Of a stretch of 64,000 bases of DNA, positions 24,722-34,940 are shown in pieces (position 1 is the stretch's first letter; each line of letters starts with the position of its first letter). Source of the stretch: Pogona vitticeps (Eukaryota > Chordata > Lepidosauria > Squamata > Agamidae). The notes beneath the pieces were generated by a model, which made no database searches, was not told where the DNA came from, and was given only the letters and a program-made list of their open reading frames with translations. The stretch lies in NCBI RefSeq assembly GCF_051106095.1, contig NC_135789.1, positions 21,199,764 through 21,263,763 on the forward strand, given 5' to 3'. A program made the position numbers and the translations under genes.

Positions 24722-25275
24722 AGGGGTCTTGTGGCACAGTGGTTAAACTGCAGTGCTGTGGTCAAGACTCTGCGCACACAACCTCAAATCAGTCCTGATG
24801 AACCAGCTCGAGGTGGACTCAGCCTTCCTTCTTAGGTTGGTCAAATGAGTGTTGTTGTTGTTTAGTTGTTAAGTTGTGTCTGACTCTTCGTGACCCCATG
24901 GACCAGAGCACGCCAGGCCCTCCTGTCTTCCACGGCCTCCTGGAGTTGGGTCAAAGTCATGTTGGTTCCTTCGATGAGACTGTCCAACAACCTCGTCCTC
25001 TGTCTTCCCCTTCTCCTCTTGCCTTCACACTTTCCCAACATCAGGGTCTTTTCCAGGGAGATTTCTCATGAGGTGGCCGAAGTATTGGAGCCTCAGCTTC
25101 AGGATCTGTCCTTCCAGTGAGCATTCAGGGTTGATTTCCTTCAGAATGGATAGGTTTGTTCTCCTTGCAGTCCAGGGGACTCTCAAGAGTTTCCTCCAGC
25201 ACTACAATCCTTCTGAGGTTGGTCAAACGAGTACCAACATGCTCAATTATATTGTAAACCACCAGTCCTATTGAG
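24722..25275 (+). mobile_element. tRNA-derived squamate SINE, split by Bov-B
   Basis: The head GTCTTGTGGCACAGTGGTTA AACTGCAGTGC carries the A box. The body has GACTCAGCCTTCCTTCTTAG and TTGGTCAAATGAGT. It is interrupted at 24851 by a Bov-B fragment and resumes at 25216 with the duplicated GGTTGGTCAAACGAGT, then TATATTGTAAACCACC. The pieces together match a common lizard SINE pattern (CAGCCTTCC..CCGAGGT..GTAAAATGAGTACC..TGTAAACCGC). Confidence 0.75.
24851..25215 (-). repeat. Bov-B LINE 3' fragment inserted in a SINE
   Basis: The plus strand starts GTTGTTGTTGTTTAGTTGTT, AAGTTGTGTCTGACTCTTCG and continues through GACCAGAGCACGCCAGGC, the antisense of the Bov-B 3' end. The flanks carry a 17 bp duplication differing at one base (24834-24850 and 25216-25232), so this is a true insertion. 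The 5' end is truncated within ORF2. Confidence 0.9.
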
Positions 25276-25279
25276 TGGT

Positions 25280-25920
25280 AAAGAAGCAGCCAACTTTGCC
25301 GGAGGGAAGTCCGGAGCCCGGGAGTCACCACTCAAAAGGCCCTCTCTCTCCCCACTCCACCAAACAGGGCTTTGGGGATGGCAGGATGAAAGAAAGGGCT
25401 TTTCTGGAAGACCTCCAAACTAGGAAAGGAAAAGGAGGCAGCTCATCAGAGAGGCTGGAGCCCAACTGTAGATGGATGAGAGGTCTCATTGGAGGGACCA
25501 GACAGTAGGGGTGGAAGGTGTTCCATGCACCAGAGCCTGTGTGGGTCTCATTTGATAAATCTGGATCTAGGACATGACGTGGCTGCTGGTGGGTCTCGGG
25601 TTGGCTACAAAGTGGCATCTAGGACCAAAAATGGACCATCTTCAAATGCAGTTGGATAGCCATTTTCATCCTGCCTTGTGCAAGAACTAGTTTAGTGGTA
25701 CCACAATGTCTGCGGGACCACCCAGTTGCTTTTCGTGATCTAAGGCCATCTGATGCCCCCATGATCCCTGCTTTTCTGCATCTTCTTACAGACCTCAGGT
25801 GAGAGCAGGAAATCCTCACCTTCTGCCTTGATTCGTAGCCAAAGATAATTCCTATAAGAAATCCCCCTTACCATTTCCCACTGGATTTCCTCTCCCTTCC
25901 CAAAGGTTCATAAAATGTGC
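25280..25920. other. Unclassified sequence
   Basis: No gene. At 25635-25700 GCAGTTGGATAGCCATTTTC recalls the CR1 3' UTR but is too short and divergent to call. Confidence 0.35.
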
Positions 25921-25924
25921 GCCC

Positions 25925-26185
25925 AAAGTAGGACTCCCATAGCTACAGCATCAATATCTGCTGATTCACGTATTCACGGTCTGAAAATATTAAAAATATG
26001 AAAAGAAAAATCCTAGAAATACACTTTTCTAAAGATGACATTTCTAGATTAGCCGCCTAGAGTGGTCCTGACCCGACCAGATAGGCGGGATATAAATACT
26101 GTACAGTAAAATAAATAAATAAATTAAATAAATAGAACTGGCCACTAGAGGGAGATAGAGACATGCTAATCCACATTTTCCAGTA
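25925..26185 (+). mobile_element. Tigger-type MITE remnant split by an L2 tail
   Basis: The left part has CTGCTGATTCACGTATTCAC GG then AAAATATTAAAAATATG and TAGAAATACACTTTTCTA. The right part has AACTGGCCACTAGAGGGAGA TAGAGAC. Both halves correspond to blocks of the element at 60133-60385 (TCAGCGGATACTG, GGCTCCCTCTGTCGGCTAGT) on the opposite strand. The L2 3' end at 26046-26132 interrupts it. Confidence 0.5.
26046..26132 (+). repeat. L2 3' terminal fragment
   Basis: GCCGCCTAGAGTGGTCCTGA then CCAGATAGGCGGGATATAAA and a short AAAT tail. This is the plus-strand version of the L2 end seen on the minus strand at 11840-11880 and 49700-49740. Confidence 0.8.
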
Positions 26186-26189
26186 TCGG

Positions 26190-26930
26190 GTGGGGGGCTT
26201 GATCTTCTGTGGATCAGCCCTATTGTTCTTCCCTCCAGTCATCCAACATCAAAATTTAGCACCTTACTAGAAGAAGCACTATTGTTTCAAACATGAAAGT
26301 CCTTGGCCTGCTATGATCTTGACTTTTGACTTACATGATCTAGTTTCCCCCCCCCCCCCCTCTTTAGGTGTCATTTCTGTCACATCCAATACTACCTTTC
26401 ATACTGGCTGTACTTTGGATGGTGCTTTTCTCTCTCCTCCTTTCCAAGGAATAGGAAGAGAGAAAGCAAAGGTGGGATCGGTTTTATTTGACCCATGCTT
26501 TAATTTTAATTTCTGGTCTAGATGTTTTGATCATTATGTTGTTAACCACCCAGAATGCACTAATGGGGGGGGGGAAGAGTGTTGGTTGGTAAGTAAGTAA
26601 AGGTGTAACCATCCTTATCCTTTAGCAAGGAATGCTCAGTGGTAAAAGTAAACATTTCTAATGCAAACGAGCCGGCATTAACCAGTATTTGTGATTAATG
26701 TGCGGAAGGAATCTGGCTTGCTTTCTCCTTCAAGCGTAATTACAGGATGTTTTTGTCATGCAAAGTTGCTTAATTAGACTATCAGGACTCCATTCATTGC
26801 TGTAGGACTACTTAATAAGCTTCAGCAGCTGCTGAAAAACAGCAGGAGGACATTAGGAGGCCTTGTGAAGACAAAGGTTGGTGTCTTATAGTTAAAGGTG
26901 AGGATGGTTTCTTTCTTTCTCAGAGGTCAG
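26190..26930. other. Unique sequence including an AT-rich candidate regulatory block
   Basis: The block 26655-26870 lacks repeats and has ATGCAAA, GTAATTACAG, CTTAATTAGAC and CAGCAGCTGCTGAAAAACAG. It looks like a conserved non-coding element. No gene was recognised. Confidence 0.4.
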
Positions 26931-26937
26931 TGGTTCC

Positions 26938-27038
26938 CCCAACCTTGGGTCCCCCAAAGGTTCTTGGACTAGCTGTGCTGGCCAAGATTTCTGGGAATTG
27001 TTGTGCAAGAACATCTGGGGGACCCAAGGCTGGGAAGC
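26938..27038 (+). mobile_element. Palindromic hAT MITE, degraded
   Basis: CAGTGGTTCCCCCAACCTTG GG and the mirrored GGGACCCAAGGCTGGGAAGC flank a shortened palindrome (GGTTCTTGGACTAGC and TGTGCAAGAACATCTGG). It belongs to the family of 21278-21413. Confidence 0.75.
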
Positions 27039-27189
27039 CTATTTATAGCAGGGCATTTTCTCCTGGAAGGCCAACATGTTCGGCACAATAAATTATAAAG
27101 CATGGTGGTAGGGGTGCTCACGGAGGAGGCTGGATTTGAATGTAAGCCCATAGCTTGACACAGCGGAATTGCTAATACCCTGGAAGACA

Positions 27190-28398
27190 GAAACAAAATT
27201 CAAAGTGAACTAGATAGGGTGGAGCCCTGGGCCAAAAGCAACAGAATGAAATTTGACAGGGAGAAGTGCAAAGTCCTGCACCTCAGGAAAAGAAACCAAT
27301 TGCACAGTTACAAGATAAGAGATACCCGGCTCAGCAAAACTACGAGCGAGAAGAATCTTGGAATGGTTGTAGATCACAAGCTACAGATGAGTCAACTGTG
27401 TGATGTGGCTTTAAAAAAAAAAGGCCAATGCTATTTTAGGTTCCATTTACAAGTATAGTCACCAAATCCCATGAGATACTTGTTGTTGTTTAGTTGTTAA
27501 GTCGTGTCCGACTCTTCATGACTCCATGGATCAGAGCACGACAGGCCCTCCTGTCTTCCACTGCCTCCCGGAGTTGGGTCAAATTCATATTGGTTGCTTC
27601 GATGACCCTGTCCAACAACCTCGTCCTCTGTCGTCCCCTTCTCCTCTTGCCTTCACACTTTCCCATCATCAGAGTCTTTTCCAGGGAGTCTTCTCTTCTC
27701 ATGAGATGGCCAAAGTATTGGTGCCTCAGCTTCAGGATCTGTCCTTCTAGTGAGCAGTTGGAGTTGATTTCCTTCAAAATGGATAGGTTTGTTCTCCTTG
27801 CAGTTCTCCTCCAACACCACATTTTAAAAGCATCAATTCTTTGGTGGTCAGCCTTCATACTAGTTCCTCTTTATTCAGCCCTGGTTAGACCCCATCTTGG
27901 GTTCTGTGTCCAGTTCTGGACACCACACTTCAAGAAGGATGCTGAGAAATTGGAAAAAGTGCAGAGGAGGGCGAGAAGGATGATGATCGGGGGGGGGGGG
28001 CTGGAAATCAAGCCCTGTGAGGAAAGGCTGAAAGAACTGGGCCTGTATAGCCTGGAGAAAAGAAGACGGAGGAGAGAGAGGAGAGCCCTTGTCAAAGACT
28101 TGTCATGGGGAGCAGGATCTGTTCTCCATCATCCCAGAGTGCAAAAGACACAACAATGGGCTCAAGGGACAGGAAGCCAGATTTAGGCTGAATATTAGGA
28201 AAAATTTACTGTTAGAGCCATAGGACAGTGGAACCCCTGACTCCGGAACGTGGTGAGCGCTTTCCAACGCTGGAGGCCTTCAAGAGAAAATGAGCCAATG
28301 GTCTGATTTGTGTTGATTCGGATCCCTGCCTTGAGCAGGGCGTTGGGCTCCCCAGCCTTTACGACCCCTTCCAACTCCATGATTCTCTGATTGGATGA
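27190..28398 (+). repeat. CR1 ORF2 C-terminus and 3' UTR, split by Bov-B
   Basis: The frame 27219-27458 has MKFDREKCKVLHLRK and SEKNLGMVVDHKLQMSQLCD, the CR1 block after the RT domain. It breaks at 27482 and resumes at 27859 with CTTTATTCAGCCCTGGTTAG ACC. It runs to CCCTTCCAACTCCATGATTC. A 13-base G run lies at about 27988. Confidence 0.88.
27483..27858 (-). repeat. Bov-B LINE 3' fragment inserted in CR1
   Basis: The minus-strand frame 27858-27490 has [40 protein letters not shown] and [20 protein letters not shown], the Bov-B ORF2 C-terminus. The frame is open to its natural stop. A short ATACT duplication is visible at the two junctions (before 27483 and around 27856-27860). Confidence 0.9.
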
Positions 28399-28399
28399 C

Positions 28400-29068
28400 G
28401 TCCTGTTCTTTGAATTTCCTACCATTCAATGTCTTTCCCCCTTTCTCTTCCATCTGCTTTCTGTTCTGTATGGTAAGTTCCTAGACGAGTGTCATGTGTC
28501 TGGCTCAACTGACCCAGCCGTCACTGAATGACGGGTGTTTCAGTTGACTGATCAAGTGTTTTTGTTGATTAATTAATTGGCCCCCGCAAGCCCCCTGTCT
28601 TCTCTCGACTCAAACTCCCAGGAACATAATTAAGTGAGATTTGTTTAACGAGGAGGCAAGCACGGGAGAGAAGCTGAGCTCTTGGGATGGCCCTGTCCTT
28701 TATTCTCAACGTGTTTCAAGGGTATTTTTCCCCCAAGGGAGCTAAATTTCATTGCCTGAGTGAAGACATCCGGAATTCGTTTTTCTCTTGCTGACGCCCC
28801 CTCATCAATAATGGCCTCAGATTTGCTGTTTTCGGGGGGGGGGGAAGAGGGACAGAGCAGGCAGCTTTCCAAAGCCCTGGTTTACATGTAAACGTTATAA
28901 AAGCTGCTGAAAGAACCCCCTTCAGACCATGCTGGGGACAAATTAAACATTACAGCTGGCATATCAGTGGGAGTGGAAAGCCGTCCGCGTCCGCCGGGTG
29001 AGGGGTGGCGGGTGATGCAGATTTTGATAGGGTTGTGAAGCATTTCCCCCTCAAAACTGAAAGTGATT
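28400..29068. other. Unique sequence
   Basis: No gene. The block 28870-28965 has AACGTTATAAAAGCTGCTGA and ATTAAACATTACAGCTGGC and may be conserved non-coding DNA. Confidence 0.35.
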
Positions 29069-29076
29069 ATATAGAG

Positions 29077-29641
29077 CAGGGGTCAGGGAACCTTTTTACC
29101 TTTTAACCCCCCCCCAAAAAAATTATTTACATTGACATTCCCCCCCCCCCGGCTCTTGCCATCCGCGGCCAACCCCTGTCCCTCCTGCACTCGCCCGGGA
29201 CCTGTGGCCACTGTCCGGGCACCCAGTCTGGAGCCACCACACTGCTGGAAATGTCCATCCTTGGCGAGGGGAAGCGGGCACTGCAGGGCGGGCAGGTCCA
29301 CTGGCCATGAGCTCAGGTGAGGCGGGGTGGAAAGGGGGCCTCCTTGCCAGCGAACCAGGCAGGTGGGCGCAGGCAGGCAGGAAAGCCCCAGCCAGGGCTC
29401 CACCGGGCAAAGAGTCCAGCTGGCCTGGTACGCCGCCCTCCCCCCCCCCCACTTTGGAGGTGAGGAGGGCAGGCGGGTGCCCTTGTGCAGTTCCCCGCCG
29501 GGGCTCGCTCTCCCCGCGACGGAACGGCCGCCTACACACAGTATTGTCGGACATAAAATGCCTGGGGGTAAAATGCCTGCCGCGACCGTCCTCATTACCC
29601 CCAGGATTTTCATTTTTACCCCATTTGTTTCCTGACCATTG
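29077..29641 (+). mobile_element. hAT non-autonomous element, GC-rich, 565 bp
   Basis: The ends CAGGGGTCAGGGAACCTTTT and CATTTGTTTCCTGACCATTG are an imperfect inverted repeat, flanked by ATATAGAG (29069-29076) and GTATAGAG (29642-29649). The interior is GC-rich with many CpG (CCGCGGCC, CCCGCGACGG) and two C runs. Frames of over 100 codons on both strands reflect the GC content; no transposase motif was seen. Confidence 0.8.
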
Positions 29642-29649
29642 GTATAGAG

Positions 29650-30620
29650 TGTCGGGGTGTCCTTAGGGATGGAGGGGGGGCAAAGAGGGGTCACAGTGAT
29701 GCATCATTTGGGAATGGCTGCGTAGTGTTTGACCCCCTCATGCAAGATTCCTGGTGGCCCCTCTTTCCTTGCCTCATCCATGCTTGTGAGAAGTAAGAAG
29801 CTGCCTTTTTAAACCCCTTCTTCACCTGTGAGAGTTTTGCCAGTTGTAAGAAAAATTTGTGGGTCAATGGCATTAATTTTGCGCATCGTGTCGCTTATCC
29901 AGAAGAGCAGCTGCTTTGCTGCGCCAACTTCTCTGGGGCTTATTCCCTTTGCTTCTGTTGAGCGGTTTGCTCTCCAGAGGTTGACTCTGTCCCCTTGTAG
30001 CCGCACGAAGGGGACCCCTGAACGGGCCAAAGTTAATTGCAGAAAAGGAGGAACCCCAGCAGGTTCCGGCCAAGTTCCTGAGACTTTTGAGTTGTGTGGC
30101 CAAAGTGACGGAAAAGCTGTGTAATAGCTGAGGGCACCCAGCGTAGCTAAGCCTGGAGAGGCTTGTTGCAAGGAAGTTGACCGAGGTGAGGATCAATCGG
30201 TTGAATTACTTTTGAACTCAGTTGTGGTTGAAATAGTGATCGCACATCTCCGGAAGGCTGCTTTTCACGGAGGAAAGCTGGCCTCTTCAGGTGGTATCTT
30301 CAGGGGGGAGAACTCCTGGTGTCGTCATCCAAATAAAGTTAATTTTCAAAACCAGTCCCTGTTCCACGGGTAGGGAGGTTGCACCGTGTTATGATGCCTT
30401 TAGGAGGTTTTGGCTGGGAGGGACATTTCTGGAGGGGGGAAGGTTCCTGTCAGGCTCAGGCGATTGTGTCTCTCTCTCTCTACCTCAGGTTTAGCCTTCT
30501 CTATGCGAATTACAAAGGCAGACACAAACTGGTAGCATGAAGGGTTCTGTCTGTCCGGAATATAACCACTTAGTCTGCCAGGAAGCAAACGAAGCACTTA
30601 AGTTCTGTAGTGAATCCTGT
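29650..30620. other. Unclassified sequence
   Basis: Frames at 29828-30124 (+) and 29809-30171 (-) overlap in antisense and match nothing I know. The block at 30310-30345 (GTGTCGTCATCC then AAATAAAGTTAATTTTC) is echoed at 31525-31560. This may be part of an unclassified repeat that ends in AATAAA. Confidence 0.35.
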
Positions 30621-30624
30621 TCGG

Positions 30625-31300
30625 CATCCAGGACTGTGGGGTCCCTCAGGGATCTGTTTTGCCCCCTTCGCTTTTCAACATCTACATGGAACCGCTGGGA
30701 GAGGTTGACCTGAGTTTTGAGGTTCGGTGTCACCTGATGACCTTGAATGCGGATGACACCCAATTCTCTCTCTCTCTCTCTCCTTTCCGTCAAAATCAGG
30801 AATGGACCGGATGAGGGCGAATTGACTGAAACAGAATCCAGACCAGATAGAGGGGCTCCTGGTCTGTCGAAAGGCAAATGAGGGAATAGGGATGCTACCT
30901 GTGCTGGATGGGGTTACGCTCCCACTGCAAACACAAGCAAGCCACTTGGGGGGTGGCTCCTCCTGGATTTGTCTCCAAGCCGGGATGCCCAGGTTTCCAT
31001 GGTGGCCAGGAGAGGCCTTGGCCCAATTAATACTAGTGCGTCAGCTATTCCTGGGGAGGCATCCAGGAGCATCTGTTCCTGGAAAAGTGTGCTCTGGCAC
31101 ATGCCTAAGTTACCTCCTGTCTGGATCACTGTAATACACTCAATAGTTAGGGCTGCCTAACTATGGAAAGTGTCATGAAACGTTCAGTGGGGCCAAAAGA
31201 CGACAGCAGCCAGATGGCTGACTGGGGCTGGTCACCACATTCACAGAACCACCTCCTTGTTAAAGGAGCTCCACCGGTTGCCAAACTGTTTCTGGTGTTT
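30625..31300 (+). repeat. L2-clade LINE RT to C-terminal fragment
   Basis: The readings VPQGSVL (GGGGTCCCTCAGGGATCTGT), FNIYMEPLGE and ADDTQ from the RT active-site region are followed by PVLDGVTLPL and a LDLSPSRDAQVSMVARRGL-like block, then L.ASYLLSGSL and ELHRLPNCF. The ADDTQ motif is the catalytic RT box. Frameshifts are numerous. It is a different L2 subfamily from the one at 11743. Confidence 0.85.
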
Positions 31301-31712
31301 CTTTTTTATATAAGAAGATCTGTGAGTAAACAGAAATATTTTATTATTTCTAATTTACCAGACTCTCTGAGCAAATGTATTGAATCAAATAAGTGCCAGT
31401 TGAGGTACATGAACAAATAAGGGATAGTCTACTAAGGGAGACTGTAGTTCACTTTGCTCCTTGTCCTCACAACAAACTGTGTCACGAAACCAAGAGCACC
31501 CCAACATCTTCAAGGAAGATTCTTGAGGTTGTAGTCCAGATAAAGTTAATTTTCCAACTTAATATCTGTTTCATGTCTCAGCAAAGCCCTTCATTTCCTT
31601 CAACATTTCATTTCAGCCTCAGACGACAAGTAAGGCAAGAGAGAATTTTCAGGGATGATAAAACTGAATAGAAGTGAAGGCAATAAAAAGCAAACATATT
31701 CTTCATTTTTAG
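31301..31712. other. Unclassified sequence before candidate exon 2
   Basis: Contains the second copy of the TAAAGTTAATTTTCCAAC motif and ends in the pyrimidine-rich CATATTCTTCATTTTTAG acceptor. Confidence 0.35.
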
Positions 31713-31829
31713 GTACGTCAGGGAAGGCCGCTTTCGGATCGAGGAGAGGACCTTGACTGCGTTCCACTGGCTCTACTCTCCACACCAGCATCGGATCGTT
31801 GGCCGGGCAGACCTGGAGGTCCCGAGCAG
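31713..31829 (+). CDS. Candidate second exon of the unidentified gene
   Basis: A 117 bp stretch lies between a good acceptor (TATTCTTCATTTTTAG) and the donor GTGAGC. It is open in the frame set by 18645-18694. After the shared Trp it reads YVREGRFRIEERTLTAFHW then LYSPHQHRIVGRADLEVPS, and ends with AG in phase 2. Charged and aromatic composition, absence of stops and phase agreement favour a real exon. It overlaps no recognised repeat. I do not know the protein. RAP1GAP2 exons that begin in phase 2 with the VSFGGFG block would fit downstream, but none is in the window. Confidence 0.45.
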
Positions 31830-32039
31830 GTGAGCGCAACCTGCTTTTGTGTTGCGGTTGTTAAGACGCTGACGTGGTGGTTCTGTCGCAAATGGTGGGG
31901 TGAGGGATGGTGGCTGAGGCTTCAATGCATGAACCTCAACCCGAGGTGAGGAAGTCATAGACTCCACAGAAGGACTTTGACAACGTGTTGTGTTTAGAGA
32001 GAGAGGGACTGAGTAGCTTGGGCCATCACATAATTTTCG

Positions 32040-32900
32040 CTTTTTGCCTCGTTTATTTTAATGCAGATACTCTTTGATGGAACGACAAAGCCCACCCTCC
32101 TGTATTTCTGTGCACGAATAGGATATTCTGCTACTCCCCTTTCTATTCATTTTGAACAATTTAGATCCTTCAATTGCTGTGTTCCAGTCATGGGAGTCAC
32201 CCCACTGAGTGCCTGTTAAACATTTTTATGAAAGTTATTACTAGTCCTCATTAGAACTGTTTAGTCTGTTCCTCATCATGTGTAGGGCTTTGTCTGCTTT
32301 TACCTCCCCGCTTGCGTCTCCCTCCCACTTCCAGTTCAGTTTGAAGCCCTCCTGATGATGTTCTCCATGCTGTGGCCAAACACATTCTCCCCAGTCCTTG
32401 TGAGGTGCGAGCCGTCTCTTGCCAGCAGTCCATCTTGCAGGAAGCTTGGCCCCTGATCCCCCAAACCGAATCCCTCACTTCAACACCACCTTCGTACCTG
32501 GTCCTTCACCTGGAGAATTTCTCTTTCCCTTTCTATTCCTCTTCCGAGTACGGGTAGGAGGGATGAGAAAACCATCTGAGGTCCAAAATGGTAGAGTTTC
32601 CTTCCCAGAGCTTCAGAGTGTGATGTGATCTCTTCAAAGTTGCTCTTGGCTGTTTCGTTTGTTCCCACATGGATGAGAAGAAAGGGAGACAGATCTATGG
32701 CTTTCATGAGTTATGGTGATCCTTCTGTCACATCCTTAATTTGTGCTCCAGGGAGACGGGTACACCTGGCGAGGGTCCATGGATCTTCCCGGCATACTTC
32801 AGTTTCCATCCCACGCAAGACGGAGTCTCCTATTGCAGCTTCTCATCTTCTTTTTTTATAGGGTGTGGGTTCAGGGCCTCTGTTTGACTGAGCTTCCATC
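32040..32900 (-). repeat. CR1 ORF1 esterase and ORF2 start
   Basis: The minus-strand frame 32707-32480 has DLSPFLLIHVGTNETAKSNF, then VFSSLLPVLGRG and REREILQVKDQVRRWC. HVGTN is the block III-like motif of the SGNH esterase in CR1 ORF1. Further along are the ORF1 C-terminus (GENVFGHSMENIIRRAS) and, at 32190-32150, an ORF2 endonuclease-start remnant. The copy is homologous to 3330-3990 but includes more of ORF1. Confidence 0.85.
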
Positions 32901-33750
32901 CTTCTCATGCACTCCCGCGAGGTCTCCTCTTTGGCTTCGTGAACTTGCTGCCTGCCAGAGTTCTCACCAAGAAACTAAAAACAGTTTCCCAGTTCCACCG
33001 ATGGAAGATCGTCCTCTCCTTCTCCTTTTGCTCCTCATGGAGTGACTCTTTTCCATGGCACTTCCTCCTCCTCCTGCTCAAGAGTTCTGTCAGGGTCTGT
33101 CCTCCTGTGTGTGTGTGTGTATGTGTGTGTCTCCTGTATGCTCTACTTTATCCTTACAGCAGCACTGGGAGGTAGGCCAGGCTGAGAGGCCAGCGAAAAG
33201 TCAACCCAGCGAGTTTCACAGTAGAGTTGGGGGATTTCCACCCAGGTATCCAGCATTACAAATCCAATCATCCTTAGTGATTAGCTATTCCAGATGTGGC
33301 TGATAGGCACCGGAATCCAACAACATCTGAAAGCTCATTGCGTCCCTCGTCCTTCCAGAGAAACACACCTTTGGGTAGAAGAAGTGGCCTGAAGAGCAAG
33401 GTATTATGTCCCAGAAACAGGGTTTCTGCCTTGAGGGTGTGCAACGCCCACTGTTTCTCTCTGAGCAAAGCCGGCAGTGTAGAAATTGATCCTTCCACTA
33501 ATGGAGGCTGCCCTCTGCCTTGGGTGAACCCCAGATGCTTTTAAGTGCCATTACAGCTTTGCCTTCCATTTCCAAATGCCCCGGGTAAAAATAGACCTCA
33601 GCACTTAAAAGCTGGCTGGTTTCTCTCTAGCAAAGGATCATGACCGGAGCCTGCCGTGTTTTCGAGGTTCACTCCAAAGCAACATGAAAAATTGAGGTGG
33701 AAGAAGAGGGAGAGCCGGCGAGCAGGACAGAAAGACAGAGGGGACCCCGT
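32901..33750. other. Unclassified sequence
   Basis: A short GT-rich tract lies at 33107-33130. A possible exon from 33359 after CGTCCTTCCAG was rejected because the required frame closes. No known repeat. Confidence 0.35.
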
Positions 33751-33903
33751 CTTCCTGGATTCCTCTCTGAGCCCGGATGCTCAGATTTCAGTGGCGTCCG
33801 GGAGTGCATTGGTGCAATTCATACTAAGGTGCCAGCTACATCTGTCTCTGGAGGAGGTCTCATCTGGCCATGGTGACCCACGCTGAGGTTACACCTCAGA
33901 GGC

Positions 33904-34454
33904 TGAGAGAAGGGCCTCCCGGAAGATGTGGAAAAGCAGGATGGCGTCGGGTGTCATCCACACAGCGGGAGGGGTATCAGAACCCATCATGCTGGGCAGC
34001 CTCTTTCAGGGTTCTCCTGTCTGTGTGAAATCGCCTGGGGGATCCTGAGCCCCTCCCGCAGGGGTTCAACAGGACTATCCCCCAAGCACCACGACTATCC
34101 ACGAAGTGACACCACGCCAGGAGGAAAATCCCAAAAGCGGGCTCCATTTTTTCAATCCGTTCACTGCTTCTCTCCCAAACACAAAGCCACAGTTGGGCTG
34201 TTTTTCAACAAGTGTGTGAATGATCGTGAGCCGAAGGGGGAATCCTGTAGAGATCCCCTGGACGGCTGCCGTGGGTGTCGTCCATCTCCAGGCTGCCCTT
34301 GGCTAGGTAAAGCTTGGCCTTCTTTTTCCTGCTGGCAAGGCAGGCACGATATTGTGCAGCCGCATCGGGCCATTTCTTGGGTTTTTGAATCATGGGTAGA
34401 GAAGCACAGTCCCCCACATTTATGCGCCGGAGGATTTTTTGTTTTTTAAGAATG
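33904..34454. other. Unknown 550 bp insert inside the L2
   Basis: The flanking L2 is continuous without this segment, so it is an insertion or a local rearrangement. The minus strand has a 98-codon frame with PMIQKPKKWPDAAAQYRACL then ASRKKKAKLYLAKGSLEMDD. It has a Lys- and Ala-rich composition unlike the LINE frames here. No inverted repeats, poly(A) or clear target duplication were seen. The family is not recognised. Confidence 0.4.
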
Positions 34455-34940
34455 GGATTATTGTAATACATTCTACCTGGGGCTACCTCTGGAAAGGTCA
34501 AAAAACTTCAACGGGTCCAAAAATGCAGCTGCCAGATTCCCACAACCCCTCTGTTACAGCAGATCCACGGGCTGTTGATGTGCATCCAGGCCCAACTCCA
34601 AGTGTTGGTTCTGTCCATAAAAGCCCGAAATAATTTTGGGTCCGAGCGATCTCAAGGACGTCATCATCCCCTAATGAACCTGCTTGGCTGTTAAGATAAT
34701 CAGGGGAGGCCTTTCTCTCAGTACCATCATCCTCACGGGTGTGTTTGCTGGGGCCACAGGAGAGGGGCCTTCTCGGTGGCTGCTCCCAGAGACTCTGGAA
34801 CTCCCTCCCACTGGAGGCCAGCCTGGCTCCCTCTTGGCTGTCCTTCTGCAAGCAGCTAAAAGACCTTTCTTTCCAGGCAAGCTTCCCCTTTAGGAATGGC
34901 TCTTTGGGTGGAGTTTTTAAAGGGATGGTTTTACCTTGCT

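Noticed and set aside
29828-30171. Overlapping frames of 98 and 120 codons on both strands
   Set aside because: No domain recognised and neither strand has supporting splice or start context; left as unclassified.
33359-33410. Possible exon after CGTCCTTCCAG
   Set aside because: The required frame reaches a stop after 11 codons and the following donor is weak.
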